64,000 nt of DNA, from positions 33,261 to 97,260 of the forward strand of contig JAKSLR010000005.1 of the NCBI GenBank assembly GCA_024401095.1, written 5' to 3'. This document shows, piece after piece, positions 1 to 8,889 of this stretch. How positions within the stretch are numbered: position 1 is the first letter of the stretch; each line of letters opens with the position of its first letter. The notes under the pieces were generated by a model. The model had not been told where the DNA came from. It searched no databases and worked only from the letters and a program-made list of their open reading frames with translations. Position numbers and translations under genes: made by a program. The DNA is from Bacteroidaceae bacterium. GTDB lineage: Bacteria; Bacteroidota; Bacteroidia; Bacteroidales; Bacteroidaceae.

Positions 1-490
1 GTAGCGGCATATTAATTCCATGAAGAGCCATCCAATCTATCTCCTGTTCCCATCTTTCCCAAGTCCATGTTGCCATGGAATAGCCAAACGTGCAATAATT
101 CAGATAATACCTGTAGATGGCATCACAAGTATGACGCTCTGGTTTTGATGGCACAGGAAAACTATGCTTTGAAAAATCCCAGTTCAGGTGGTTCCAAGAT
201 ATATTCAAATGTACATAATGATTCAAATACCAGTTAATTCCCGCTGTCAATGCAGATATTCCAGATCCAATGACACAAGGCTTTCCGTTTTGGGAAGTAA
301 TCTCAAAAACTTCTTCTCCTGCTGCAGTAGTCAAACTTGAATCAAGGCTTACTGTTATCCGTTCTGATGCACCTTTTCCACCAATACGCTCCAACAATTC
401 ATTTACTGGATTAATCTTAGAAGGATGAGCATAGAGAGGAGAATATGCGATTAAAGATAAAAGAATGAGCAATACTGTTTTTATTTTCAT
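1..490 (-). CDS. alpha-N-acetylglucosaminidase, GH89 family (N-terminal part, cut by window edge)
   Basis: About 163 N-terminal residues are visible; the rest lies beyond position 1. Translation begins MKIKTVLLILLSLIAYS, a signal peptide ending near PLYA, so the enzyme is exported. It then shows the family-defining stretch YRYYLNYCTFGYS followed by WERWEQEIDWMALHGIN, which matches NAGLU/GH89 enzymes that remove terminal alpha-N-acetylglucosamine from mucin or glycosaminoglycan glycans. The catalytic glutamates are outside the window. The start lies 4 nt after the stop of the upstream sensor kinase gene, so the two are probably cotranscribed. Family assignment is firm; substrate is inferred from the family. 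Confidence 0.88.
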   Translation of the reverse strand, partial: MKIKTVLLILLSLIAYSPLYAHPSKINPVNELLERIGGKGASERITVSLDSSLTTAAGEEVFEITSQNGKPCVIGSGISALTAGINWYLNHYVHLNISWNHLNWDFSKHSFPVPSKPERHTCDAIYRYYLNYCTFGYSMATWTWERWEQEIDWMALHGINMPL

Positions 491-494
491 AGGA

Positions 495-2582
495 TTAAGC
501 TTCTTCATTTTTTATTGGACACTCAAAGACAAAACGAGCACCTTGTGTATAACTGGTATCCAACTTCACAGAACCATGAAGCAGACCTGCTATCTGGCGG
601 CAGATTGACAATCCCAACCCAGTACCTTGCTTGAAATTATCTAACTTTTCGAATCGAACAAAAATAGATTCTGCTTTGTCAGCCGGAATTCCCTCACCGG
701 TATCAGCAACTGCTAAACGAATCATGCCATTATCCTGATAAGATTCAACTAATATGCTACCCTTCTCAGTATGCTTACATGCATTCGTCAAGAAATTAAT
801 AAGAATCTGCTGTACACGCTGTCCATCTGTATGAAAAACAAACGATTCCGGAACATGTGGCTTGTATAATAACTGCACACCAGCAGGAACACGATGCTTG
901 ACAGCATTCATGGCGTCGTGACATATGGTATCTAACTTACAATCTTCCAGATAAATACGATACTTTCCACTTTGAAGATCACTCACGTCAAGAATATCGT
1001 TTACTAAAGTCGTCAGCATCTGTGTATTCGTGTTGATAATCTTTCCATACTCCACACGTTCTTCTGTTTCCAGCATCTCTGCCATGTCTGGATCAGCCAA
1101 TAACTGCGAAAAACCACAAATAGCATTAAGTGGAGTACGTATTTCATGACTCATATTCTGCACGAACATAGTCTTCATCTGATCAGCCTTCTTTGCCTTT
1201 TCCAAATTAAATTCAGCTTCCTCTTTTGCTTTTTTCAGTTCTTCGTTAGCCTTTGCCAAACGTCTACTCATGAGGTAACGGTTAGTTGTGAATGCCAAAA
1301 CTAAAAGTAAAATTACCACAAGTCCTCCAATGGTATAGCCAACACGTCGTCTCAGGTTTTCGGCTTCTTCCAACTGCCTTTCATGCTTCAGTTGTTCCTG
1401 TTCTAATTGTAATTTCTGATTCGCTAATTCCAGTTTGTTCCGATTATGTTCAATTTCTTGAAGAGACATCTTGGATTGAGCATTCTCCAGTTCCAAACGC
1501 TGACGATCAAGCTCTATATTTTTATTCTGAAGAGCAAGTTCCTCATTTTGAAGAGCCAATTTACTGTTTCCTAACTCAGCAGAAAGCTGATTCAATTCCA
1601 TATTATGCTCATCATTAATACTATTTAGAATCTCATCCATTGTTTTATGAGAATAATCAAGAGCACTTCTATAATCACCTTTCAATACCGAAATCCAGTC
1701 TTTCATTTCTTCTGAACGAGCCGCTTTCAACGCTTCATCATAATTTCCAGTTGCAATATGCTGCAGTACTTTATAATGTTTAATTTTATTTACATTTAAA
1801 TTGAAGATCTTAAACTGCTTCTCACACTCATCCAAATAGGATCTCATCTCATCCATTCTATTCAATCGGCCAAGTACTTCCAATTTCATTGACATGAGAG
1901 TAGACTTCTGCTGGTCAGCTACAACTATTTCCAAGGCTTTATTCAGAGCGTTTAAAGCATCATCATAACGTTTTGCATCCATCAAGACATCAGCATATAC
2001 ACTATACCCCATGGCAGGATCCTGATCAGGAATCTGTGATGCGTATTGTAAACCTTTTTCTATTTCCTCAACAGCTGCCTTATATTGCATTTTCTGAGCA
2101 TAAATAGTACATAGCAATGAATGGGTACAATATATACCATATGCATACTTTTCTGCCATTGCTTCTTGATTAGCCTTTTTTGCCAAAAGAATACCCTCTG
2201 TATAGTGCTTCGATTCCACCAAGCTATAAACCTCTTGTTGGTAAGCGTAATAATAATACTGAAGATAATTTGACTTTCGCGATTGTGAACGCATTTCATC
2301 ACAACACTTCTTGACCTCTTCCCTTTTATCTTTATACCGATAGTGGGTAATAGCTGGCACATAACTGATGCACATGGCTTTTTCATCGCCTATGATTTTA
2401 CAAGCAGTCTGTAAACTATCTACTAATTTCAGACACCTGTCTGTTCCTCTGGCATTTTGAGCCATGATAAATATACGGTGAAGCCTATCATCTATCTTAT
2501 ATGCATTGTTTTTTGTCTGAGCAGAACTGCTGGAGACAATGGATAGTAAAAAGAATATGATAAGTATAGCTTTCGTTTTCAT
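495..2582 (-). CDS. TPR-type membrane sensor histidine kinase
   Basis: 695 residues: signal peptide (1-21), an all-helical TPR-like periplasmic region (about 30-330), a Gln/Glu/Leu-rich coiled coil (about 330-410), one membrane span (about 412-433), then a cytoplasmic HisKA and HATPase module. The H box MSHEIRTPLNA places the phospho-accepting histidine at residue 479; the N box (NFLTNACKHT), DTGEGIP and GTGLGLSICRQ are intact. There is no receiver or DNA-binding domain, so it is not a hybrid one-protein system, and no response regulator lies next to it. The GH89 gene follows by 4 nt, suggesting a link to host-glycan sensing, but the ligand is unknown. Confidence 0.9.
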   Translation of the reverse strand: MKTKAILIIFFLLSIVSSSSAQTKNNAYKIDDRLHRIFIMAQNARGTDRCLKLVDSLQTACKIIGDEKAMCISYVPAITHYRYKDKREEVKKCCDEMRSQSRKSNYLQYYYYAYQQEVYSLVESKHYTEGILLAKKANQEAMAEKYAYGIYCTHSLLCTIYAQKMQYKAAVEEIEKGLQYASQIPDQDPAMGYSVYADVLMDAKRYDDALNALNKALEIVVADQQKSTLMSMKLEVLGRLNRMDEMRSYLDECEKQFKIFNLNVNKIKHYKVLQHIATGNYDEALKAARSEEMKDWISVLKGDYRSALDYSHKTMDEILNSINDEHNMELNQLSAELGNSKLALQNEELALQNKNIELDRQRLELENAQSKMSLQEIEHNRNKLELANQKLQLEQEQLKHERQLEEAENLRRRVGYTIGGLVVILLLVLAFTTNRYLMSRRLAKANEELKKAKEEAEFNLEKAKKADQMKTMFVQNMSHEIRTPLNAICGFSQLLADPDMAEMLETEERVEYGKIINTNTQMLTTLVNDILDVSDLQSGKYRIYLEDCKLDTICHDAMNAVKHRVPAGVQLLYKPHVPESFVFHTDGQRVQQILINFLTNACKHTEKGSILVESYQDNGMIRLAVADTGEGIPADKAESIFVRFEKLDNFKQGTGLGLSICRQIAGLLHGSVKLDTSYTQGARFVFECPIKNEEA

Positions 2583-2692
2583 AACTCACTCAAAAGGTCT
2601 CTCTAAAATTAGTGCTTTTTACAATGCCATGTTATAACAAGGCATTTTGAATTAAGACTAATTAACATTTCAAGCAAGATTTTACAAGTTTC

Positions 2693-2733
2693 AATAAAAA
2701 AAGGGGGAGTAAAAACTACTCCCCCTTTTTTTT
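2693..2733 (-). terminator. intrinsic terminator of the S46 peptidase/MBL operon
   Basis: Perfect stem: GGGGGAGTA at 2703-2711 pairs with TACTCCCCC at 2717-2725. A/T runs flank both sides, so it can act in both orientations; the leftward reading ends the operon that stops at 2746. Confidence 0.85.
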
Positions 2734-2745
2734 ATTTATCTTTTT

Positions 2746-3723
2746 TTATTCCATTGAACAGAATACGTTAGCTAAAGAATCATTCCAGACAATGCCTGCA
2801 TTCTTGTTCTTAAAACTAGCATTTAACAGGCCAAAATAGTTGACTGGTGTACATTCTGCTGTACCATCCTTTATTTGCTGAATAAGCTCTAAAGTCTGCT
2901 CCAGATACCAGAACCCCATGCCTTCGCCTTCTGCTAATTCCATACCTTCACGCTGGTGATAATGGCCGCCCCAGAAAACCAAATTGTCCTTATTAATGCC
3001 ATTGGATGGATCGTTGATGTAAGCAGCAAGTTTCGCAACGCCATCTTTGTATTGCAAGAAACCATCCATGCTAAAAATCCATACACCGGTACCTGATCCT
3101 ATGGCATCACCAGAGAAGCAAATATCCTTGCCTTCAACGAAGAAAACAATGCTGCCTGGCGTATGACCTGGAACCATAACAGTATTTACCTTCATGCCAC
3201 CCAAGTCAAACTGGTAGCCCTCCTCAAACATTTCATACTGACCAGAAGGGAACTTATCTGTCAACTTTTCAAAGTCAATTTTCGGCAACAAGAATTTCAC
3301 CTCAGGATTGCTGGTAAAGGCTGCAAGCATGCCAGTATGATCACCATGATTATGGGTAAAAGTCACTGTAAGCGGTTTGTTTCCAATGCGATCGGCAACA
3401 ACCTTCTGCAGCGATTCTATACCATTATCTGCCCACTTGATTTCATTTGACAGGTCAATAAGCAGAGCACGCTCTTCGCCTACCAACAGATACATGTCAG
3501 AAGGGTTGTTATTGCCTATAACCTGACCAGAATCATTTTTAACCAATCCTACCGGATAAGCAGCATTATAATCCTGTAAATGATAGATATTCTTATCAAT
3601 GACAGAGACGGTATATGTTCCTACCTCTTCAGGACCAGTCTGTACAAACTCATCCTGTTTTGGCTGATTCTGACAAGAAAATGTCAGTCCCAGGAATGCT
3701 GCAAAAAACAACAGTTTTTTCAT
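2746..3723 (-). CDS. metallo-beta-lactamase-fold hydrolase, lipoprotein
   Basis: 325 residues from the ATG at 3723, which starts 1 nt after the upstream peptidase stop. A longer frame from 3735 overlaps that gene and would hide the lipoprotein signal MKKLLFFAAFLGLTFSC, whose cysteine (residue 16) is the lipidation site. Metal-binding motifs of the fold are present in order: THNHGDHTG (HxHxDH), VPGHTPGS, FSGDA and GGHYH. The protein is therefore an envelope-anchored zinc hydrolase; lactonase, phosphodiesterase or beta-lactamase-like activities are all possible, and the substrate cannot be read from sequence. It is translationally coupled to the DPP11-like peptidase. Confidence 0.85.
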   Translation of the reverse strand: MKKLLFFAAFLGLTFSCQNQPKQDEFVQTGPEEVGTYTVSVIDKNIYHLQDYNAAYPVGLVKNDSGQVIGNNNPSDMYLLVGEERALLIDLSNEIKWADNGIESLQKVVADRIGNKPLTVTFTHNHGDHTGMLAAFTSNPEVKFLLPKIDFEKLTDKFPSGQYEMFEEGYQFDLGGMKVNTVMVPGHTPGSIVFFVEGKDICFSGDAIGSGTGVWIFSMDGFLQYKDGVAKLAAYINDPSNGINKDNLVFWGGHYHQREGMELAEGEGMGFWYLEQTLELIQQIKDGTAECTPVNYFGLLNASFKNKNAGIVWNDSLANVFCSME

Positions 3724-3724
3724 A

Positions 3725-5797
3725 TTAGTCCACAAACTTCATTTCGTTAAACAACCAGTTTGCATGTCCGATATGCTCAATGCAGAACAGGACATAGCGA
3801 ATGTCCAACTGGATATTGCGGCAGAAATCAGGACCAAATGCGATATCGCTCATAGTACCTTCCCAAACACGGTCGAAGTTTATACCAATCAAATCACCAT
3901 TTGCATTGATTACAGGAGAGCCAGAGTTTCCACCTGTGGTATGGTTAGTAGCCAAGAAACATACAGGCTGCTCTTCATGTCCACCCTGCTTGATATAATC
4001 ACGCAATGCCTGTGGGATATTGTAATCGAAGATATTAGGATCATCTTTTGCCAATACACCAGCAAGAGTAGAAACAGGCTTATAATATACGGCATCAGCA
4101 GGAGAATAACCTTCAACATGGCCATAAGCCACACGTAAGGTAGAATTAGCATCAGGATAGAAAGTCTTATCCTTAGAGAATTCCATCTGACCTCTCATAT
4201 AAGTTCTCATCGCCAAAGTAATCGCAGTGTTGCACTCAGAGATAACACCTTGCAACTCATCTTTTGCCCAGTTTGCAAAAGCTTCAGACATCTGCACAGC
4301 AGGGTCTGCATCAACCAATGCAGCATCAGCTGCTGTCAAATTCAGCACTTTTTGCTTATCAGTAAAGATTGATTTGCTGAACAAATCCTTTCTCCATGCA
4401 GCAGCAGTACCATATTTAGCCATCTGCTCCTTATAATAAGCAGGCTTGAAATTATCAGCTACACCCTTCTCAAAGAAATCCATAACAGCCTCAAAGCACT
4501 CTTCATCGATTGGCTGATAATAATCCTTGTAGAAGCTTTCTACAACAGCATCCTTACGCTGCTTGTTGTCCAGACTGCGCTTTACATTTCCTGCCAAAGA
4601 AAGAAGTTCAATGGTTCGAACGGTTTCTGAATAATACTCAGAAGCAATGAAATATGGATTGCGCTTTGCATAGAGTTCATGAAGTTCATTCAAGATGTTC
4701 TCATACTGAGTACCCTTAGCCCATTCATTGAAAGCCTTCTCGTATGCCTTCTTGCTATCAACGGTCTTCATCTTGTTGACACCCAAAGCCTCTCCCTGCC
4801 ATTTCTTCCATGCATTTGAGATTCCCTGAGCCTTAGAAGAATACTGAAGACGAACCTTTGGACTCTGTTCCTGGTACTTCTTGATGATATCCAGACGAGC
4901 TGTACGGACAGCAATCTTTGCAGGATCAGAAACTTCGGCAGTATAGCTTACCTCATCGCTGGTAATGTACTCCTTTGTAGAGCCTGGGAAACCATAAATG
5001 AAAGTGAAGTCACCTTCCTTCACACCTGCACGTGAAATCTTGAAAGACTTCTTTGGAGTGTAAGGTACGTTATCTTTTGAATAAGCTGCAGGATTGTTAT
5101 CCTTATCAGCATAGATACGGAACATAGAGAAATCACCTGTATGACGAGGCCACATCCAGTTATCTGTATCACCACCAAACTTTCCGATACTTGAAGGAGG
5201 AGCACCTACAAAACGGATATCGCTAAATGTACGATATACAAACAAGAAATACTGATTTCCATAATACATAGCATTGACAGATGCACGCATACCAGGACCG
5301 GCATTCTTCATGGCATTATCAACAACAGTCTTTGTATTCTTTGCGACCAATGCTACACGCTGTGCTTCGGTCATCTTTGCCTTATAACCCTTCAGAATCT
5401 GATCGGTTACATCCTCCATGTAGTCCAAGAAACTTACAGTTAATCCCTGACATCTCAGTTCCTGGTCACGGTTCATTGCCCAATAACCATCTTTTAAATA
5501 ATCATGCTCAACAGTACTCAGTCTCTGGATATTGCTATAGCCACAATGATGATTTGTAAACAACAAACCATTATCAGATACAACCTCACCTGTACAGCCA
5601 CCGCCAAAGTGGAGAACAGCATCCTTGAGCGAAGCCTTGTTTATACTATAAATATCTTCTGCAGAAAGTTTGAAACCCTTAGCCTGCATATCACCAATAC
5701 GTTGAGAGATGAGCAAAGGAAGCCACATTCCCTCATCTGCCTTCATCGGCAAAATGGAAGTCAGCAAAGCTGCCACCAGAATAAGTGCTTTTTTCAT
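3725..5797 (-). CDS. dpp11: S46 family dipeptidyl-peptidase, DPP11 type (Asp/Glu-specific)
   Basis: 690 residues with a signal peptide (MKKALILVAALLTSI). Chymotrypsin-fold S46 landmarks are present: TNHHCGY with the catalytic histidine at 83/84 and GGNSGSPV with the nucleophile at Ser625. Eighteen residues after that serine lies Arg643 in FDRVWEGTMSDI. Known structures of the family use Arg at this place (Arg673 in Porphyromonas gingivalis) to select acidic P1 residues, whereas DPP7 has Gly, so DPP11 specificity is favoured. It would release Asp/Glu-containing dipeptides in the periplasm for amino-acid catabolism. It forms a two-gene operon with the MBL-fold lipoprotein. Specificity is inferred from one residue and its context. 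Confidence 0.9.
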   Translation of the reverse strand: MKKALILVAALLTSILPMKADEGMWLPLLISQRIGDMQAKGFKLSAEDIYSINKASLKDAVLHFGGGCTGEVVSDNGLLFTNHHCGYSNIQRLSTVEHDYLKDGYWAMNRDQELRCQGLTVSFLDYMEDVTDQILKGYKAKMTEAQRVALVAKNTKTVVDNAMKNAGPGMRASVNAMYYGNQYFLFVYRTFSDIRFVGAPPSSIGKFGGDTDNWMWPRHTGDFSMFRIYADKDNNPAAYSKDNVPYTPKKSFKISRAGVKEGDFTFIYGFPGSTKEYITSDEVSYTAEVSDPAKIAVRTARLDIIKKYQEQSPKVRLQYSSKAQGISNAWKKWQGEALGVNKMKTVDSKKAYEKAFNEWAKGTQYENILNELHELYAKRNPYFIASEYYSETVRTIELLSLAGNVKRSLDNKQRKDAVVESFYKDYYQPIDEECFEAVMDFFEKGVADNFKPAYYKEQMAKYGTAAAWRKDLFSKSIFTDKQKVLNLTAADAALVDADPAVQMSEAFANWAKDELQGVISECNTAITLAMRTYMRGQMEFSKDKTFYPDANSTLRVAYGHVEGYSPADAVYYKPVSTLAGVLAKDDPNIFDYNIPQALRDYIKQGGHEEQPVCFLATNHTTGGNSGSPVINANGDLIGINFDRVWEGTMSDIAFGPDFCRNIQLDIRYVLFCIEHIGHANWLFNEMKFVD

Positions 5798-5938
5798 GTT
5801 GTTTTACTAAAAATAAAATTTGGACAAAGAAAATAAAAAAACTCCGTATTCTCGCATAAAAACTCATCTTTTTGCCTTTGAAGTGACAAAAGAGACCTAT
5901 ATTTATCCGCATTTATGCTATTATCAAAAACTTCTTGT

Positions 5939-5946
5939 TACCTTTG
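5939..5946 (+). promoter_or_regulatory. Bacteroidota -7 box upstream of the membrane-protein/vsr cluster
   Basis: TACCTTTG matches TAnnTTTG and lies about 34 nt before the ATG at 5981. No clear TTTG -33 element is seen. It supports the ATG at 5981 over longer in-frame starts upstream of the box. Confidence 0.6.
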
Positions 5947-5980
5947 TAGCATAAACAGTCCTATTTCCTACAAATCAAAA

Positions 5981-6475
5981 ATGATATTCAAGACTAACAA
6001 AAGTATTATCAAAGGCGGTGAAATCATAGAAATTTCTTGGGATGGACAAGATTGCTCCGACTTACAGCTAATCGTAGAAACCGGCAACAAGAAAACCCTG
6101 TTGAACGTACCGCAATCCGGTAGTAAGAAGCTACGGATGAAAGGAGGAAGCCTTTTAAATTCCATCAGTTTGAAAGGTACAGACAGAAACGGGAAAAAAC
6201 GTTCATCCAAAAGGACCCTTTTTATTTGGGGAAAGCAGAAAGAATTTGATGATTTTGAATACGTAAATGACAAGTCTGTCAAAAACAAGCTGTCATCCAT
6301 TGGACAGAGAATAAAACTTTGGTGGAATATGTTTACACCAGAAAAGAAGCATTTATACATCATCTTGGTTACACTTTGCATTTATCATGTATTCTTGAAT
6401 CTTTACCCACTATTTGCAAGTATTTTAATGATGGGTCTAATCATGTGGATTGGGTGGATGATTATCAAGAAATAA
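5981..6475 (+). CDS. hypothetical membrane protein with N-terminal beta-rich domain
   Basis: 164 residues from the ATG at 5981; the in-frame extension to 5915 runs through the promoter and is rejected. Residues 1-75 look like alternating beta strands (KGGEIIEISWDGQDCSD and following), residues 75-120 are basic and charged, and residues about 122-162 hold two closely spaced hydrophobic segments, so the C terminus is membrane-embedded. I do not recognise a family. It is first in a tight rightward cluster with a secreted hydrolase, a CPBP protease and Vsr (gaps 11, 38 and 14 nt). Confidence 0.7.
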   Translation: MIFKTNKSIIKGGEIIEISWDGQDCSDLQLIVETGNKKTLLNVPQSGSKKLRMKGGSLLNSISLKGTDRNGKKRSSKRTLFIWGKQKEFDDFEYVNDKSVKNKLSSIGQRIKLWWNMFTPEKKHLYIILVTLCIYHVFLNLYPLFASILMMGLIMWIGWMIIKK

Positions 6476-6486
6476 ACAAAAAAACT

Positions 6487-7458
6487 ATGAATAGAATAAT
6501 TCTTTTCCTTCTCGTTGCCTGTGCATCATTGCACATTCAAGGACAAATCCTTCGGAATCAAGACATCACTCCGGAAATGGTCAAAGCATACCAAGCCATG
6601 AGGCCTCTCCCTGAGACATGGGCACATCCCACAGGACCATATGCCGTGAAAATGGAATACAATCCAACTCTCATGACGCACACCATTTATCGTCCAGAAA
6701 ACTTAAATTTAATCAATACCAAGAACGAGCAAATGCCAATCGTACTGATGTCTGGACCAGGATGCGACTGTGATGGCGATTCTTTCAGACCTTTTTACAC
6801 AGAGCTAGCATCACATGGATACATTGTCATTGTTGCCGGCCCTCCAGTTCCAGAAGGAACCAGAGCTTTAATGTGGTACAACACTCCAGAGGACCTAAAA
6901 GCCGGATTGGATTGGATTCTTAAAGAAAACCAAAGCAAGGACAGTCCGTATTACAAAAAGATAAACACCAAGAAGATTGCTCTTTTCGGGCAAAGTTGTG
7001 GAGGAATACAATGCTTACGAATGGCAGATGATCCACGCATTAGTACACTTGTATTCTGGAACAGCGGATCTACCCTAATGGGTAATGTGGGACCTACAGA
7101 CAACACCAAGAGATTAGACAACGATAGGGAATTGATGGGAACACGAGATGTTCAGCAACTGGTTCTTAGTTTACGAATCCCTGTTGCTTATTTCGTAGGA
7201 GATACAGACATGGCTTTGCCAGCAGCAGAGCGTGATTTCCAACAACGTAAAAGCAATACATTTTTTGCTGTACGTCATATTCCTGGGGATTCTCATGCGG
7301 GTACTTTCAGAGAGCCAAATGGTGGTGCTTTTGGAGAAATAGCTTTGAAGTGGCTAAACTATACGCTGAAGAAGGATAAAGCTGCGAAACAGTTCTTTAC
7401 TAAAGCTACTTTATCACTTGGGAATGATAATGATTGGATAAAAGCTTCTGTCAAATGA
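6487..7458 (+). CDS. secreted alpha/beta hydrolase (dienelactone hydrolase/cutinase-like)
   Basis: 323 residues starting at the ATG at 6487, which gives a clean signal peptide (MNRIILFLLVACASLHIQGQ); an upstream in-frame start overlaps the previous gene. The nucleophile elbow is FGQSCGGIQ (GxSxG), the acid is probably in GDTDMAL and the histidine in GDSHAGTF, the usual Ser-Asp-His order. LMSGPGCDCDGDSF near residue 90 would form the oxyanion-hole region and carries several Cys. An exported esterase or lipase-like enzyme is likely; the substrate is unknown. It is probably cotranscribed with its neighbours. Confidence 0.75.
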   Translation: MNRIILFLLVACASLHIQGQILRNQDITPEMVKAYQAMRPLPETWAHPTGPYAVKMEYNPTLMTHTIYRPENLNLINTKNEQMPIVLMSGPGCDCDGDSFRPFYTELASHGYIVIVAGPPVPEGTRALMWYNTPEDLKAGLDWILKENQSKDSPYYKKINTKKIALFGQSCGGIQCLRMADDPRISTLVFWNSGSTLMGNVGPTDNTKRLDNDRELMGTRDVQQLVLSLRIPVAYFVGDTDMALPAAERDFQQRKSNTFFAVRHIPGDSHAGTFREPNGGAFGEIALKWLNYTLKKDKAAKQFFTKATLSLGNDNDWIKASVK

Positions 7459-7496
7459 TTTTTCAGAACAACCAGATTGATTAGTAACAGAATAAT

Positions 7497-8303
7497 ATGG
7501 ATTTTCATACTATAGGGAGACCTATCGGCAAGGCAGCTGCTGCCATCTTTTTATTATTTGGCTGGCAGCTACTCGGTATTATAATTGGAGCAATTATTGT
7601 TGGCTTCTGGAGTCTCTTTAACGAAGGCTTCAATCTCCAACACGACATCATGGGCATTGGCTTGCTAGCCGGCGACATATTGGCCTTATGGTATTTCTTA
7701 AAACGAAAGAAAATTCCAATTCACTGGGGCTGCATAGAAAAAGAAGATCAGAAATCTACTGTTCTGTATGTACTAATTATGGGGTTGGGACTCATAGTCA
7801 TTCTTTCATATCTAGAAGAAATTCTCGAACTTAACATGCCCCCAGAGTTAGATGATCTATTCAATGTATTATCTTATAGATTAGATGGCATTTTAAGTAT
7901 CTGTTTATTCGGACCAATTGTTGAAGAAATAGCTTTAAGAGGCATTGTTTTACCCAACATGCTGACTCTTTTCAAGAAGCCCTGGTTAGCAATACTCGCA
8001 ACAGCGATGCTATTTGGCATGATTCACATGAACGTTGCACAAATGATCGGAGCCGTGCTTTCTGGTATAGTTTTAAGTTGGCTTGCATACCAGACAGGAT
8101 CTTTGATTCCTAGCATATTGCTCCATATCTTAAACAATAGCATTTCTACCTCATTACAATGGATGGCTCCAGACTTAAAACTTCTGTCAGACATTCCTGA
8201 TAGCGTGAATTTAATTTTGCTAATCTCTGGAATAATTCTTTTTTCTTTTGGAATCAAGAAATTACACAGCCTCTTTGTCCATTACGACATATTAATTAAA
8301 TAG
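7497..8303 (+). CDS. CPBP family intramembrane metalloprotease (CAAX/Abi type)
   Basis: 268 residues with about eight hydrophobic segments. The three signature motifs of the CPBP (Abi) superfamily are in order: EEIALRG (EExxxR), FGMIHM (FxxxH) and HILNNS (HxxxN). Members of this family are Rce1-like glutamate proteases in the membrane; bacterial ones are linked to bacteriocin immunity or membrane-protein processing. The substrate cannot be deduced. It sits between a secreted hydrolase and vsr in one transcriptional orientation. Confidence 0.85.
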   Translation: MDFHTIGRPIGKAAAAIFLLFGWQLLGIIIGAIIVGFWSLFNEGFNLQHDIMGIGLLAGDILALWYFLKRKKIPIHWGCIEKEDQKSTVLYVLIMGLGLIVILSYLEEILELNMPPELDDLFNVLSYRLDGILSICLFGPIVEEIALRGIVLPNMLTLFKKPWLAILATAMLFGMIHMNVAQMIGAVLSGIVLSWLAYQTGSLIPSILLHILNNSISTSLQWMAPDLKLLSDIPDSVNLILLISGIILFSFGIKKLHSLFVHYDILIK

Positions 8304-8317
8304 GACTCTATCATCAA

Positions 8318-8830
8318 ATGGCTGATAAGCTAACGAAAGCACAACGTCACAATAACATGTCTGCTATCCATGGTTCAAATACAAAGCCAGAGATAGTGGT
8401 GAGAAAGTTTTTATGGGCAAACGGCTTCCGATACCGGCTGAATCACAAAAGATTACCGGGGAAGCCAGACATTGTTCTCACAAAATACCGTACGTGTGTC
8501 TTTGTCAATGGCTGTTTCTGGCACGGACATGAAGGGTGTCCCTATTTTGTCATCCCTCGTTCTAATCAAGAATTCTGGACAAGTAAATTTTCACGGAATA
8601 AAGAACGTGACAAAAAAGTACAGCATCAGTTAGCTGCTATGGGATGGCATTGCATTACAATTTGGGAATGTGAGCTCAAACCGGCTCACCGCGAACAGAC
8701 ACTCCTATCTTTAGCCTTTACTTTAAACCATATTTATCTGCAAGACAGGACAAAGCCAACCCATTATATTTCGCAAGAGGAAAACGGAATCAAAGCGGCA
8801 GAACCAAGCTTCTCCGAAAACCAACTATAA
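8318..8830 (+). CDS. vsr: very short patch repair endonuclease Vsr
   Basis: 170 residues. The family normally nicks 5' of the T in T:G mismatches formed by deamination of 5-methylcytosine. Residue numbering runs parallel to the Escherichia coli enzyme: Asp51 in LPGKPDIVL (metal ligand), the intercalating residues Met14, Phe67 and Trp68, His69, and zinc ligands Cys66/His71 with Cys74 displaced by one residue. His64 of the E. coli protein, a catalytic histidine, is Asn here (VFVNGCFWHGH). No cytosine methyltransferase gene lies within the window. It starts 14 nt after the CPBP gene and carries a roughly 40-residue tail after the core. Confidence 0.93.
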   Translation: MADKLTKAQRHNNMSAIHGSNTKPEIVVRKFLWANGFRYRLNHKRLPGKPDIVLTKYRTCVFVNGCFWHGHEGCPYFVIPRSNQEFWTSKFSRNKERDKKVQHQLAAMGWHCITIWECELKPAHREQTLLSLAFTLNHIYLQDRTKPTHYISQEENGIKAAEPSFSENQL

Positions 8831-8859
8831 AAAACTTTTCGTATTCGAAAACTTCTATT

Positions 8860-8867
8860 TATCTTTG
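8860..8867 (+). promoter_or_regulatory. -7 box of the DUF362 gene
   Basis: TATCTTTG, 22 nt before the ATG at 8890. The expected -33 site is only a TTTT/TTTC at 8836-8840. It implies that the DUF362 gene has its own promoter separate from vsr. Confidence 0.6.
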
Positions 8868-8889
8868 CCAAAACATAAAACACAGACAT

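Noticed and set aside
5821..5980. GCATAAA/TTTATGC inverted repeat between the DPP11 and membrane protein genes
   Set aside because: Arms are 7 bp with a long, irregular loop in A/T-rich DNA; expected by chance.
7497..8830. CPBP protease plus Vsr as a new phage-defence module
   Set aside because: No nuclease-sensor or toxin partner, no mobile-element boundaries and no shift in base composition; kept only as a low-interest cluster observation.
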